64,000 bases of DNA from Microvirga sp. VF16 (GTDB lineage Bacteria > Pseudomonadota > Alphaproteobacteria > Rhizobiales > Beijerinckiaceae), in assembly GCF_016864375.1 (NCBI RefSeq), contig NZ_CP069358.1:310001-374000 (forward strand), written 5' to 3'. The notes under the pieces are model-generated. The model was given only the letters and a program-made list of their open reading frames with translations, had not been told where the DNA came from and did no database searches. A program made the position numbers and the translations under genes. Positions 46,496-55,726 of the stretch are shown here, one piece after another; within the stretch, counting starts at the first letter, position 1, and every line of letters begins with the position of its first letter.

Positions 46496-47866
46496 TCACG
46501 CGAAAATTCCTTGGGCACCCCTCTGGAGCATTTGTCTGGCCTGGCTGCCCCAGGGTAGGTTCTGGCTATATGCATAGGTCCAGAACATGCCGCCTCCGGG
46601 AGGGGGAGTGGTCCATTCATCCAGGTGAATGCCGCCGCCTCTCATTTCGTGGCCAACTCCACCGAATTTGCTGGCCAGCCAGTACTGGCCAAGCTGGGCC
46701 AACGAAAGAGCTGTGATCTGGCGGCCATTGACGTCGAACACATGTAAATCCGCAGCACGTCCGCCCTGTCCATAATCGTCGTGACGAATGCTGCCGGTCC
46801 GTCGCGAACCATGCCCCAGTCGGTCTTGGCCGCCGCTGTAGATGTTGATCGAGCAACCGGGGCCATAAACCGCGTCGACAGCCTGAACAATGCGTTGCTC
46901 GAGATTGCTGGTGCACTTCTTGTTGCGCGTGGCATTTTGGTTGGTGTAGTTGAGTTTTGTCCGCGGTGCCGCCGACGGCGCCTCGGCGGGCGCAGCGACT
47001 GGCCGCCATACTACCGCGTCGCGGTCGATGTCGTCCTCGTCCTCAAGAGCCGGCGCTCCGCCGGACCAATCCGCGGCGGCAGAGTCTGCCAAGCCAGCTG
47101 ACATCTCCAGCTCGAAGATTGGGCTGTCATCGAGATCATCATTCTCGCCGGGCAGGGTCGCCTCATGCATCGCGCCTGCAGGGCCGCTGATCGGCGTCCA
47201 ACGACGCATGATTTCTGCCGCAGAACGCCCCTCGGTCGCGTGTCGATCAGTCTGGATTTCGCCGTGTCCGTAGATCTTCTCAAAGTTGATATTGTACGTC
47301 TGACAAAGGGCGGAAGTCAGACGCTCGACAGAATCGACCTGCTGTGTCGTCGGCTGGAACGAGGGCCGTCCGGCACCGACACAGGTTATGCCGATGGCAT
47401 TGGTGTTGTTCGCGTGTCTGCCAAAAGGGCGGCGTTGCGGCATGTTTGATGGTTTTACATGGTTGGTCCGTTTGGTAAGCGGCGCACCTTGTATGATCTT
47501 GCCATCGGGTGCGATGTAGAAATGATAGCCAAAATGGCCGCCGCGTGCCGGGTCGCCGTCAATCTGATATTGCACATACCAGTCAGTGTTGTGGTCCGGC
47601 GCCGTGTGATGGACGATTACGGCTTCGAAGTCTCGCCGACTCATGGTGGCGCTATTGCCGTACGGGCATGAATCTCTTCCGCGATATTCGATGTCCAGCC
47701 CATTGCGCCCGATCGCGATTTTCCCATCACTTGAAAGGTCGATCGAGCCGCGACCCGCTCCAGCGAGCGAACTGCCGGCCGCCGAGGCCGGGAGGAGCTG
47801 CCGACGAAGATCGCTCAGGATCGCCTCGGCATCACGTACGCGAGCAAAAATGTCTTCCCGCTCCAT
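46496..47866 (-). CDS. Fusion of N-acetylmuramoyl-L-alanine amidase and M15-type peptidase
   Basis: This 456-residue protein has no signal peptide; a short helix (EREDIFARVRDAEAILSDLR) leads to an Amidase_2 domain at about 80-225 with VIVHHTAPDHN (His86/His87) and GHGEIQTDRH (His201). After an acidic linker (DDLDDSPIFELEMSAGLADS) a C-terminal M15-like domain at about 305-440 shows RHDDYGQGGRAADLHV (His362, Asp373) and GIHLDEW (His414). Both domains are predicted to cut peptidoglycan, the amide to muramic acid and a peptide bond. ATG 47864-47866. It lies 19 bp after the papain-like gene, so the two are co-transcribed. Confidence 0.85.
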   Translation of the reverse strand: MEREDIFARVRDAEAILSDLRRQLLPASAAGSSLAGAGRGSIDLSSDGKIAIGRNGLDIEYRGRDSCPYGNSATMSRRDFEAVIVHHTAPDHNTDWYVQYQIDGDPARGGHFGYHFYIAPDGKIIQGAPLTKRTNHVKPSNMPQRRPFGRHANNTNAIGITCVGAGRPSFQPTTQQVDSVERLTSALCQTYNINFEKIYGHGEIQTDRHATEGRSAAEIMRRWTPISGPAGAMHEATLPGENDDLDDSPIFELEMSAGLADSAAADWSGGAPALEDEDDIDRDAVVWRPVAAPAEAPSAAPRTKLNYTNQNATRNKKCTSNLEQRIVQAVDAVYGPGCSINIYSGGQDRLGHGSRRTGSIRHDDYGQGGRAADLHVFDVNGRQITALSLAQLGQYWLASKFGGVGHEMRGGGIHLDEWTTPPPGGGMFWTYAYSQNLPWGSQARQMLQRGAQGIFA

Positions 47867-47885
47867 AGCAGATCACTCCATCCAG

Positions 47886-49472
47886 CTAGACGTTGACCCC
47901 GTAAGCTTCGGTAAAAGCGCGTTGTGCGTAGGAGTTCGTGGCGAGGGCGAACCCCTGTCGCCCCCAGCTGGGTGACCAGCTGTTCCTAACGATGAAACCG
48001 TCTTTGGTGTAACCAACAAGCGCCACGGCATGACCGCCTGCCGCGGACGCCTCGTCATACTCGGACAATAGGCCATTCAAATCCGCCGCACGCATGAAAT
48101 TTTGGTCCACGACGAGCCGCGTGAGAATGGGGCCGTTCTGGTACAGCCACAGACGCCAATTCGACAGATCGGTTCCGAGATTTATGTAGCTGGCGATCTT
48201 GAGCTGGGCAGCGCGCGTATAGAAGCTCGCCTCTTGGCCTTGGAAAAGTTGTTCACGGTCGAATGGCAGAACATCTGCTGTCACCGCTCCGAGCTTGCGC
48301 GCAACTTCGAGAGCGGACTTCAAGCTGGTCCCGGCTTCTTCGATGAAGGTTGTGGGGCGAGTGCTGAACTCATCGGTTTCTTTGGCCGCCACCCAGACGA
48401 AGCGAGTCGACAGTAGGACGTTCTGCGCGATGCGACCGTTACGAACAAAATGCCAACGCAACACGGAATCTGCCGTGGCCCAACCGACGCACGAACCAGT
48501 CCTGCCTTGGTCGCCAATCTGCCACCATTGTTCGCGAAGATCTACCTCGTCCGGGACGTATGCTGCGCGGAGAATGCCCGCGTCTAAGGCGGCGTCAGTT
48601 CGCCAATCGCGTTCGACCTCTTGTGACGGCTCGCAGTTGAGGATGCGGTTCGCCGCATCGCCGCCAGTCTCGTTCGCGGCGGCCGCCATCGCGCCTGCGG
48701 TCTCCGTATTGGCCGGAGTTCCCAAGAACGTCAGAGCAAAGGCTCTTGCGTTATCCCAGCGGTTGACGAGGCCTTCCCAAAATGGGCTTGATTCATCTCG
48801 TCTCTGCCGTTCGTAAGTCTCACGCGAGGCTCGCAATCTCTCCAGTAATCGACCTAGATCCTGCTCGGCCCTTGCGATCGCGTCTCGGGTAAGGGTGCCG
48901 ACGATACGGTCCGTCTCGACGCCGACGGCATGCTGAACGATCCATGCCGCCCCGCCTGGGCCGCGATTGAATACGCAGTCGCGAAGATAGAATTCGACGG
49001 CCGTCGTTCGGCACCAGCGGTCGGCGACATCCGTATAGTTGGCGATAAACTCAGCGGCGTAGCTCTCCGCCTCGTCATGGCGGCCCGATTCGATGAGAGC
49101 AACAAGAAAGTCGGCCTCTTCCTTGTGATAGCGCTCGTTAATGCCGGCGACCTCGTATCTGCCGCCACCGTCCTCTGGTCTCAGCCTGTATACGGCGATC
49201 CGACCTTGGGCATCGCGTCGCGCTTCAAAATCGACGATCTTTCTCGCCATGCGGGACCGGTCGGAAAACGAGCTCGAAACGACGAATTCACCTGGAAGTG
49301 GCGGTGACGAACCAATATCGTCCAATTCGACTTCGGAATGGGTTGGCGCGGAGATCGGCCTTCGCGCGAGATTATCTGTATTTTCCTCTTCCCGGTTCCC
49401 CGATATGTTCGAGATGCTGGCGGGAGTTTCATTTTTGTCTATTCTGGAGTTCTTGCGGCTGCCCTTGTTCAT
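47886..49472 (-). CDS. Fusion of a lysozyme-like domain and a papain-family (C1) cysteine protease
   Basis: This 528-residue protein begins with about 75 hydrophilic residues and no signal peptide. Residues about 80-240 resemble the C-terminal part of GH108-type muramidases (DCVFNRGPGGAAWIVQHAVG). The C-terminal domain is papain-like: QGRTGSCVGWATADS with Cys328, GGHAVALVGY with His481, and IVRNSWSPSWG with Asn497, so the catalytic triad is complete. ATG 49472 follows GGGG at moderate distance. The amidase/M15 gene follows 19 bp later. A lysozyme-protease fusion beside an amidase-peptidase fusion argues for concerted attack on cell wall and protein. Confidence 0.82.
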   Translation of the reverse strand: MNKGSRKNSRIDKNETPASISNISGNREEENTDNLARRPISAPTHSEVELDDIGSSPPLPGEFVVSSSFSDRSRMARKIVDFEARRDAQGRIAVYRLRPEDGGGRYEVAGINERYHKEEADFLVALIESGRHDEAESYAAEFIANYTDVADRWCRTTAVEFYLRDCVFNRGPGGAAWIVQHAVGVETDRIVGTLTRDAIARAEQDLGRLLERLRASRETYERQRRDESSPFWEGLVNRWDNARAFALTFLGTPANTETAGAMAAAANETGGDAANRILNCEPSQEVERDWRTDAALDAGILRAAYVPDEVDLREQWWQIGDQGRTGSCVGWATADSVLRWHFVRNGRIAQNVLLSTRFVWVAAKETDEFSTRPTTFIEEAGTSLKSALEVARKLGAVTADVLPFDREQLFQGQEASFYTRAAQLKIASYINLGTDLSNWRLWLYQNGPILTRLVVDQNFMRAADLNGLLSEYDEASAAGGHAVALVGYTKDGFIVRNSWSPSWGRQGFALATNSYAQRAFTEAYGVNV

Positions 49473-49914
49473 ATTATCCCCATCAAAGTGCGCTCAAACC
49501 CTAAGGAGAACCTACAGACGGTGGGCTTAACAAACGTACTGTCTTTAACACGCCCCTTCTCATGCAGGACAATTCGCCAACAAGGAATTATCCGCTCCTG
49601 AGCCGCGCAAAATCGATGCCATCCTGATAATAATCTTGGTATGGTTGTGTAGCGACTTGCCTATCATACATGAGGCATAATTCTTATTTACAGTAGAAAT
49701 GTATTAATTTCAACTATCAAGTGGCGGCAGAGACGGGTTGTGGAGCGAATGGATATTATGAATTATCGTTCGTACATTTTCGTATAAGTCTATCAGAAGT
49801 AGAATATTAGAAATTTTGAGTATATTGTTCTCTGGAAGGGGGAATGGATTCGAGGGCGGGGCTATCGTCTGGAGCGAACCTTCAATTGGTTCTGCTTCGA
49901 CATTGCTGCTTAGC
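49473..49914. other. AT-rich intergenic region
   Basis: No gene is supported. The AT-rich part around 49610-49830 probably carries the promoter of the papain/amidase operon. Confidence 0.35.
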
Positions 49915-50973
49915 TGTTTGGTGGCGGAACGTTGTTGGGATCAGGTGCGTTGCGCGATTGAGGAGTATACTTGGCGCTTTGGCGATCTGCGACGCCGAGC
50001 TCCTCACTGCAGGAGGACGTGATGCTGTCCATCCATCCGCAAGCCCGCACCACCCCGGCTGTCGGCCACGAGATCGCCCGCTCGACTGATCCCGCCGGCG
50101 TGCTGGCTCAGCGCTTCAGCGTGAGCACCGAAACGATCCGCAAATGGCGCAAGCGCGGCCCCAAAGACTGTCAGGACCACAGCAGCCGGCCGCACAAGCT
50201 GCCCTGGAAAGCCACCGAGGAGGAACGCGCCATCGTCTGCGCCCTGAGGCAGGCCACCGGCTTTCCGCTCGATGATCTGACCTTCGTGGTCACGCATTTC
50301 CTGCCGCGTCTCAACCGTGACGTGGTCTACCGCATCCTCAAGGCTGAGGGGCTGGGCCGCCGGCGCAGCGGCGCCAGCGCCGGAGCGGCACGTTCAGAGA
50401 CTACGACCTCGGTTTCATCCACATCGACATCAAGCACCTGCCCAAGCTGCAGACCACCATTGGCGAGAGCCGCAAGCGCTACCTGTATGTGGCCATCGAC
50501 CGCTGCGCACTCGGCCGTCAACGACGACGAACTGACCACGAGCGCGGTTGCCTTCTTGAAAGAGGCGGTCCGCGCCTTCCCTTCAAGATCACGCACGTCC
50601 TGACCGACCCCGGCTCGTGCTTCACCGCCGATAGTTTCGAAGACGCCTGCCGCCATCTGAAGGTGCAGCATCGCAAGACCAAGCCCTACACCCCGAAAAC
50701 CAACGATCTCGTGGAGCGCTTCAACGGGCGAGTGCTGGGGGATCACGATCTATAGCCATCGGGAACTTGAGACGCTGCTCAAGGGCTTCAACCAGGCTTA
50801 CAACAGAAGACGGCAACGCGTGCTGAAGGGGCGATCACCGGATGAGGTTGTGCGGAGCCGCGTAGCCGCCGATCCGAAGTTGGCCAACCGGCACGCGAAG
50901 CCGCCCGATCCAGACGTATTGCCCTAAGCCCATCAGGTCGTCGCTCACGCCAAGGAGGTCTCGCATCCAGACA
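49915..50973 (+). pseudogene. Decayed IS481 copy, opposite orientation to the intact one
   Basis: It starts TGTTTGGTGGCGGAACG and ends CGCATCCAGACA, matching the intact IS481 at 7017-8105 throughout. The transposase starts near 50022 (MLSIHPQARTTPAVGHEIAR) but is broken by frameshifts around 50370, 50505 and 50735. Flanks show no target duplication. Confidence 0.85.
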
Positions 50974-51541
50974 TCCGTTCATGGACAGACGAAGCTTGGG
51001 AACTTGCGGCTGCCATCAAGGCGCACTGGCAATAGAGAATGCCCATCACCGTGGTCTGTTTACCGCTATGAAGCGCGGTGAGGCGACCCAGCCGAGATCG
51101 GACATTAGCTCGACGAGACCGGTATGGAAGTGTCCAGCTCCCGACCGCCGAACGCTGCCCTGCACCTTAGGGCTGCCGTCGAGGCATCGCGCCAGCAGAG
51201 CATGGGCGCCGGGAGAGAGCTCGAAGGGGTCGGAGCGGGCCTTGTCCATGCCTCCATGGTGGAGGGACCCGCTCGGCACAATGATCCCCTCGGGGACATG
51301 TCCAGATTCCCGTTTAGCAGCCCGCACCCTGTGGACGCACCGCTTCTGAATCCGTCGGTCGAGCGCGATGCCGATCCAGCGCCCTTGCCCCCTAAATTGC
51401 CGGGCACCCATTCTTGGCTGTGCGCCGGATCATCGGTATTCTCCCATTTCGCGTCCGTCGACGATCCGGCACCTCATTCCATGTCAGCGACGGCCCGACG
51501 CGCTCGGACGCAAGGCGGCTTGGAAGAGCAGGGGAAGACCA
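50974..51541. other. Stretch without a supported gene
   Basis: Open frames exist on both strands here but none has a recognisable product, a clear start or neighbour support. I cannot assign it. Confidence 0.35.
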
Positions 51542-52558
51542 TTGAGACCACGGCTCCCGCGTTTCATCCTCTCCGCGGTCATCTCCGCAAACATGCTTCA
51601 AGCACAACAAGCATGGTCCCAGCCTCTGCTGAGCGAACTCACCCTTGAGGAACGTCAATCGCTGGCCATCCAGATTCAAAACGAGCTTCCCAGGATCATG
51701 CTCCCCGAGCTGGTGATCGAAAGGGAGCTGGCGCTCCCAAGCCCGAGGGTTTTCGTCCAGCGTCTCGTGTTCCGGCCCAACGGCAGCATCGTCATCGAAG
51801 GTAATACACTTACCCTTGGGCAGTCGGTGCTCATCGTCGCGAAGGAAATCGAGGTTCCTCCGGAATCCGCTGGACGGGTGCAGATACAGGTACGCTGGCC
51901 TCCGCGCGAGGAGTTGCCTCCGCCTCAGGCAGGCCAACCGGGCGAGGACAGCGCCTTTACCAAGGGCCAGATTGGAGGCGAAGGCGGTCCCGGTCAGAAG
52001 GGAGGACCGGGAAGAGACGGGAGGAACGCCCCCGACGTCATCCTCGTCACTGAGGCGATCAGGGGCAGAATCTCCATAGAGATTAACGGGCAGCCGGGGG
52101 GCGACGGCGGACGGGGCGGGAACGGGGGGCGAGGCGGTATCGGCGGACAAGGCACTGCGGCCAGCCAGTCAGCATTCGACTGCCGCCGTGGCCCCGGTCA
52201 CGGAGGCGATGGCGGGGCAGGAGGCAGGGCCGGCGACGGCGGCAGCGGTGGACGAGGTGGAAATGGGGGATCTCTGTTTGTGGTTGCCTCCGACGCAACG
52301 CGGGTCATTGAAGCAATCAACTTGAGGTCCGACGCCGGCGATCCTGGCCGCGGCGGTCCTCCTGGCATTCCAGGCCAAGGGGGGCCCGGCGGGCGTGCCG
52401 GGCAGGAGGCACTCCCATGGTGCAAACAGACGGCACACAACGGGGCACCAGGGCCGACGGGCTCGGCGGGCACCGGAGGACCAGATGGAAGCCGAGGAAG
52501 CATCGGAAGCCTGAAGCTGGGTCGGCTGGCCGACTTGCGCTTTGGGGTACCTTGGTGA
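51542..52558 (+). CDS. Secreted glycine-rich, collagen-like protein
   Basis: This protein of about 338 residues probably starts at TTG 51542, preceded by AGGGGAAG. It would then have a signal peptide (RPRLPRFILSAVISANMLQA). After a folded N-terminal part (ELVIERELALPSPRVFVQRL) come at least three Gly-rich blocks with Gly at about every third residue (GGDGGRGGNGGRGGIGGQG; GDGGAGGRAGDGGSGGRGG; GRGGPPGIPGQGGPGGRAG) separated by short beta-like segments. Prolines in the third block suggest a collagen-like helix; the others look like polyglycine helices. Its stop overlaps the next ATG (ATGA). The product is likely exported and surface associated. Confidence 0.7.
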   Translation: MRPRLPRFILSAVISANMLQAQQAWSQPLLSELTLEERQSLAIQIQNELPRIMLPELVIERELALPSPRVFVQRLVFRPNGSIVIEGNTLTLGQSVLIVAKEIEVPPESAGRVQIQVRWPPREELPPPQAGQPGEDSAFTKGQIGGEGGPGQKGGPGRDGRNAPDVILVTEAIRGRISIEINGQPGGDGGRGGNGGRGGIGGQGTAASQSAFDCRRGPGHGGDGGAGGRAGDGGSGGRGGNGGSLFVVASDATRVIEAINLRSDAGDPGRGGPPGIPGQGGPGGRAGQEALPWCKQTAHNGAPGPTGSAGTGGPDGSRGSIGSLKLGRLADLRFGVPW

Positions 52559-53598
52559 TGTTGACCGAGGGCACCAAAGGGAAATGGTCCAGGGGACTGG
52601 ACCTCCTCGCCCGCAGCCTAGCCCTACTCCTCTTCGGCCTCTTTGCCTTCCTTTTGTGGCAGACGATCGATATCGGGTCGGGACAGAGCATCTTCCAGCG
52701 CCTGACGGTCCAGATCACAACGCTTGAGACATCTGTCGTAAGGCTGGAGGGGCTCAGGCGGGAAGCGCACCTTCGTAAGTTAAGGCTGGAGGCGAGTGCG
52801 CCCCCTGAAATAGCCGCGACGGTGAATACGCCTACTCCAATCGCTGTAACCAGCCCGGGAAGTGTTGCGCCACTCATTCCAAGTGCAGTCAATCTCGCCG
52901 AAGCGAACAGCGCGCTCGACAATGCGATACGCGATTATGCCGAGGAGTCGAACCGCTATTTCGCGGCGGTCTGTGATGCCGGCAAGCGCCTCGCCAATGT
53001 CGAGAACCTGACAGGGGTCTTCATGTCCTCAAACAGGAACAAGCTAGTGGAATGCCCGAAACGTTCCTTCGACCTTGAGCCGGGTAAGGTCTCCAGCAAT
53101 GAGGATCCGGCCGAACAGATTCAATCGGTGAGGGTCGTACTTGATCACTACGGCGTTCTTGCCAGCTCGTACATGCTCCCGATCCTGTTCGGCATGCTCG
53201 GCGCACTCACGTTTGCACTTCGAGACATGATCTCCACGCCCAAGAATATGGGCGACCTCCCGATCGTGACCGGGTACGTCCTGCGGGTCTTCCTCGGGGC
53301 CATATTCGGCCTGATCATAGGTTACGTGAACATCAGCGGGACACCTGCCGCTGGCCTAGCGGCCTCGCCCCTTCTCCTCTCGCTTGTGGCCGGCTTTGCA
53401 ACCGATGCCGTCATCTCCCTGCTGGACCGCATTGCGCTTGCAGTTAGCTACGTCCCCGACCGATTGGAGAACAGCCGGGAGAGGCAGACGCTCGACACGA
53501 GGAACCTCAAGGCCCGCCCGAGTGCCCATGGACGATCGGAAGATGCTGGAGGAGGTAATGAGAAGCCTCCCGAAGGCAGAACCCAACAAGGGACCTGA
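52558..53598 (+). CDS. Membrane protein partner of the collagen-like protein
   Basis: This 346-residue protein starts at ATG 52558, overlapping the previous stop by 1 bp (TGATG). It has one N-terminal transmembrane segment (LALLLFGLFAFLLWQTIDI), a soluble region of about 200 residues with a predicted coiled coil (LTVQITTLETSVVRLEGLRR), and a C-terminal membrane part (LPILFGMLGALTFALRDMIS; VFLGAIFGLIIGYVNIS; PLLLSLVAGFATDAVISLLD). The family is unknown to me. The overlapping start argues for co-function with the Gly-rich protein, perhaps as anchor or export partner. A 37-codon frame (53528-53641) overlaps its 3' end and may or may not be expressed. Confidence 0.65.
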   Translation: MLTEGTKGKWSRGLDLLARSLALLLFGLFAFLLWQTIDIGSGQSIFQRLTVQITTLETSVVRLEGLRREAHLRKLRLEASAPPEIAATVNTPTPIAVTSPGSVAPLIPSAVNLAEANSALDNAIRDYAEESNRYFAAVCDAGKRLANVENLTGVFMSSNRNKLVECPKRSFDLEPGKVSSNEDPAEQIQSVRVVLDHYGVLASSYMLPILFGMLGALTFALRDMISTPKNMGDLPIVTGYVLRVFLGAIFGLIIGYVNISGTPAAGLAASPLLLSLVAGFATDAVISLLDRIALAVSYVPDRLENSRERQTLDTRNLKARPSAHGRSEDAGGGNEKPPEGRTQQGT

Positions 53599-53643
53599 AA
53601 GTCCTATCGGAAAGCCGGGTACCCCGAAGGACGGAGGCTGACC

Positions 53644-53792
53644 GAGCCTGTGTGAAAACTCAAACGGCGCTCGTCGCAGTGAACTATTCGTACAAGTTCA
53701 TACCTCCGCACCGAGAAATTCCCGGTTTATCGAGGCCTACGCGACATGAAGCTGCTGGAAGGAATGTCTCGTCAGCGTTTTCACACAGGCTC
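53644..53792. mobile_element. 149-bp MITE-like element
   Basis: Perfect 16-bp terminal inverted repeats GAGCCTGTGTGAAAAC (53644-53659) and GTTTTCACACAGGCTC (53777-53792) are flanked by a direct GACC (53640-53643 and 53793-53796). It has no transposase. It is either a MITE or a deletion derivative of an IS whose transposase would act in trans. Confidence 0.8.
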
Positions 53793-54093
53793 GACCCATC
53801 TGGAACCGTCACAGAGAACGCCCTATATCGCCAAGCTCTGTTTCAGCACTCACGACAGCCGCATAAGCACCTTCCTCATCTCGGGGTGGGAGCAGTCCTT
53901 GTTCCCACCCCAGAGTGTCGTCGCTGAATGTATCGTCAGGGAGGTTTACGGTGCTGATCCAGGCACATCGCATTAGCGCAGAAGCATCAATGTGTTAGAA
54001 GATCGTGTGCGTACTTCTGCCGGAATACAAAGCATAGCATCTCATTCTGCAATGAGAGGGTCGCGGATCCGTCCCCATTAGCGCTGAGGTTTA

Positions 54094-54512
54094 TTGCACA
54101 AACCTTGCGCGCTCCCCAACCAAGCGAGCGTGGCCGTCGATACTGGCTATGAGATCCAGATCGATGAGGAAGCCCGCGGAGACACGCGGATTGGGGAGGC
54201 GGATGGCAGCTCGTTCAACCGCACCGACGCCATCTACAAAGTGCCGCTTGGCCCCGCGGCCGGACAGCAGAACTACCAGAACCAGCAGCGGCTCGCCGCG
54301 GGCGTCTGGCACACGTACGAAATCGCCGTGGCGGGCCGCACCTATACTGTCTTGCTCGATGGTCAGCCGTCGACCGCGTTCACCGCCGATCCGGCCGACC
54401 CCAACGGGCAGTTCCGGGGAAGGGGGGCGGCGAAGATCCGAATTCCGGGTTCATCGGAATTCAGGTGCACACCGGCACCGTCGCCTTCGCGAACATCCGT
54501 GTTAGCCCATAG
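54094..54512 (+). pseudogene. Fragment of a DUF1080 (LamG-like) protein with a frameshift
   Basis: The string TGYEIQIDEEARGD and KVPLGPAAGQQNYQNQQ then LAAGVWHTYEIAVAGRTYTV match the DUF1080/3-keto-disaccharide hydrolase-like fold. The frame shifts near 54435; in the other frame FIGIQVHTGTVAFANIRV completes the domain to a stop at 54510-54512. The N-terminal half and signal peptide are missing. It is inactive. Confidence 0.7.
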
Positions 54513-55109
54513 GCGCCGTCCGAGGGCTGAAGCTTGCGATAATGTGGTCTCGCGCGAAGCGAGGTCGACAATGCCAAGCACGAGCATGATCAGGCCAGGC
54601 GTGGCCACGAGACCTGCAGACGTCAGCGGCAGGCGCCGGAGCAGGCGGTTGGAAAGATTGATGCGCTTAGAGGCATGCTGACCGGATGGCGTCGGGTGCC
54701 AAGGGAGATGATCTCTATGGCTACCGGAGCAAATTCATCCAGCTCGTCAGAGGAGCGAAGACGGCGGCGCCCCTGCAGTCGAACCGGACCTACAATCCGC
54801 CTCGCCCGTTTGCTCCTGCGTCAACGTATCAAGGATATCCCTTCTGACCTACGTGAAAGAATTGAAATGAAAGCTAGGTGGGATCAAACTGCCACGCTGT
54901 TTCCGAACGTCGTGAATAGACAATTGTAATGTTTTCTTGTCGATAGAGCAGCGAGAAATACTGCCTAGGAACTCTCGCCAAACCTAAGGAGGTATACCGC
55001 CATAGCTTAAGCTATGGTATTGCTGCTAGAGCACCGGACTGGAAATCCGACTCCCAGGGTTTTGGGCTGGCGCGATCTGTGATTCACTTGCTGGACCGGG
55101 AGGTGGATC
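54513..55109. other. Stretch without a supported gene
   Basis: An open frame of 84 codons at 54675-54929 has no recognisable product. A tRNA-like string around 55025-55050 does not fold into a tRNA (see rejected items). Confidence 0.35.
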
Positions 55110-55472
55110 ATGGGTCACTGCTATTCTCTCGATCTTCGGGTGCGGGTCGCCACCTTTGTCGAGGCGGGCCATTCCTGCCGGGCGGCGGCCCGCCACTTCA
55201 AGGTCAGTGATAGCTGCGCCATCAAGCTGATGCAGCGGAAGCGGCACTCTGGCTTACTGGCGCCAGCCCGTCAGGGTCGCCCGCCGGGAGGCGGCAGGCT
55301 AGAGCCCTACGAGGCCTTCCTGATCCAGACCGTCGAGGCCAAGCCCGCCATCACCATGCCTGAACTCGCCGCTCGCTTGCGGGAGGAACACGGGATCGTG
55401 GCAGCCCCCGCGATGCTCTCGCGCTTCCTGTGCCGGCGCGGCTTCAGCTATAAAATCTATGGACCGGCCGTG

Positions 55473-55726
55473 CGTTGCAAGAGGGCTGTTTCTGGTTGGG
55501 TGAGAAACGGTTCGCATCAATCTATCCGGCCTCGATGTGGAGCTCTTGCTCCGGGCCATCATGGGAATCCGCGCGCACCGGGCCTGCTTAAAGCCAAGGC
55601 TTCAGCGAGCCATTTTTATAGCCAGGCTTGCGGTGCGCCGGGCAACCGTTCATCCATCCTGTCACATCCTTCTCGCGAACCTCGGCGGGAACTCGATCAC
55701 CAAAAACACTAGCGGTCAGAGCAGGC
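55473..55726 (-). ncRNA. Candidate seekRNA/bridge RNA region of the outer IS110
   Basis: IS1111-type elements are known to encode a guide RNA in the non-coding stretch 3' of the transposase gene. Here about 250 bp without coding sequence lie between the transposase stop and the subterminal repeat. No secondary structure was computed; the call rests on position. Confidence 0.35.

Noticed and set aside
19205..49472. A prophage or tailocin as the home of the wall hydrolases
   Set aside because: No capsid, tail, portal, terminase or holin gene is visible in the window.
51046..51411. Open frames on both strands between the IS481 copy and the collagen-like gene
   Set aside because: Neither strand gives a recognisable protein, a good start or a coding-like neighbour arrangement.
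53652..53976. Short open frames after the membrane protein gene
   Set aside because: They run across the MITE-like element ends and have no start signal or family match.
55020..55060. tRNA-Ser-like string with GAGCACCGGACTGGAAATCCG
   Set aside because: It looks like an anticodon arm, but I could not pair an acceptor stem, T-arm or CCA end around it. It may be a remnant; no tRNA was called.
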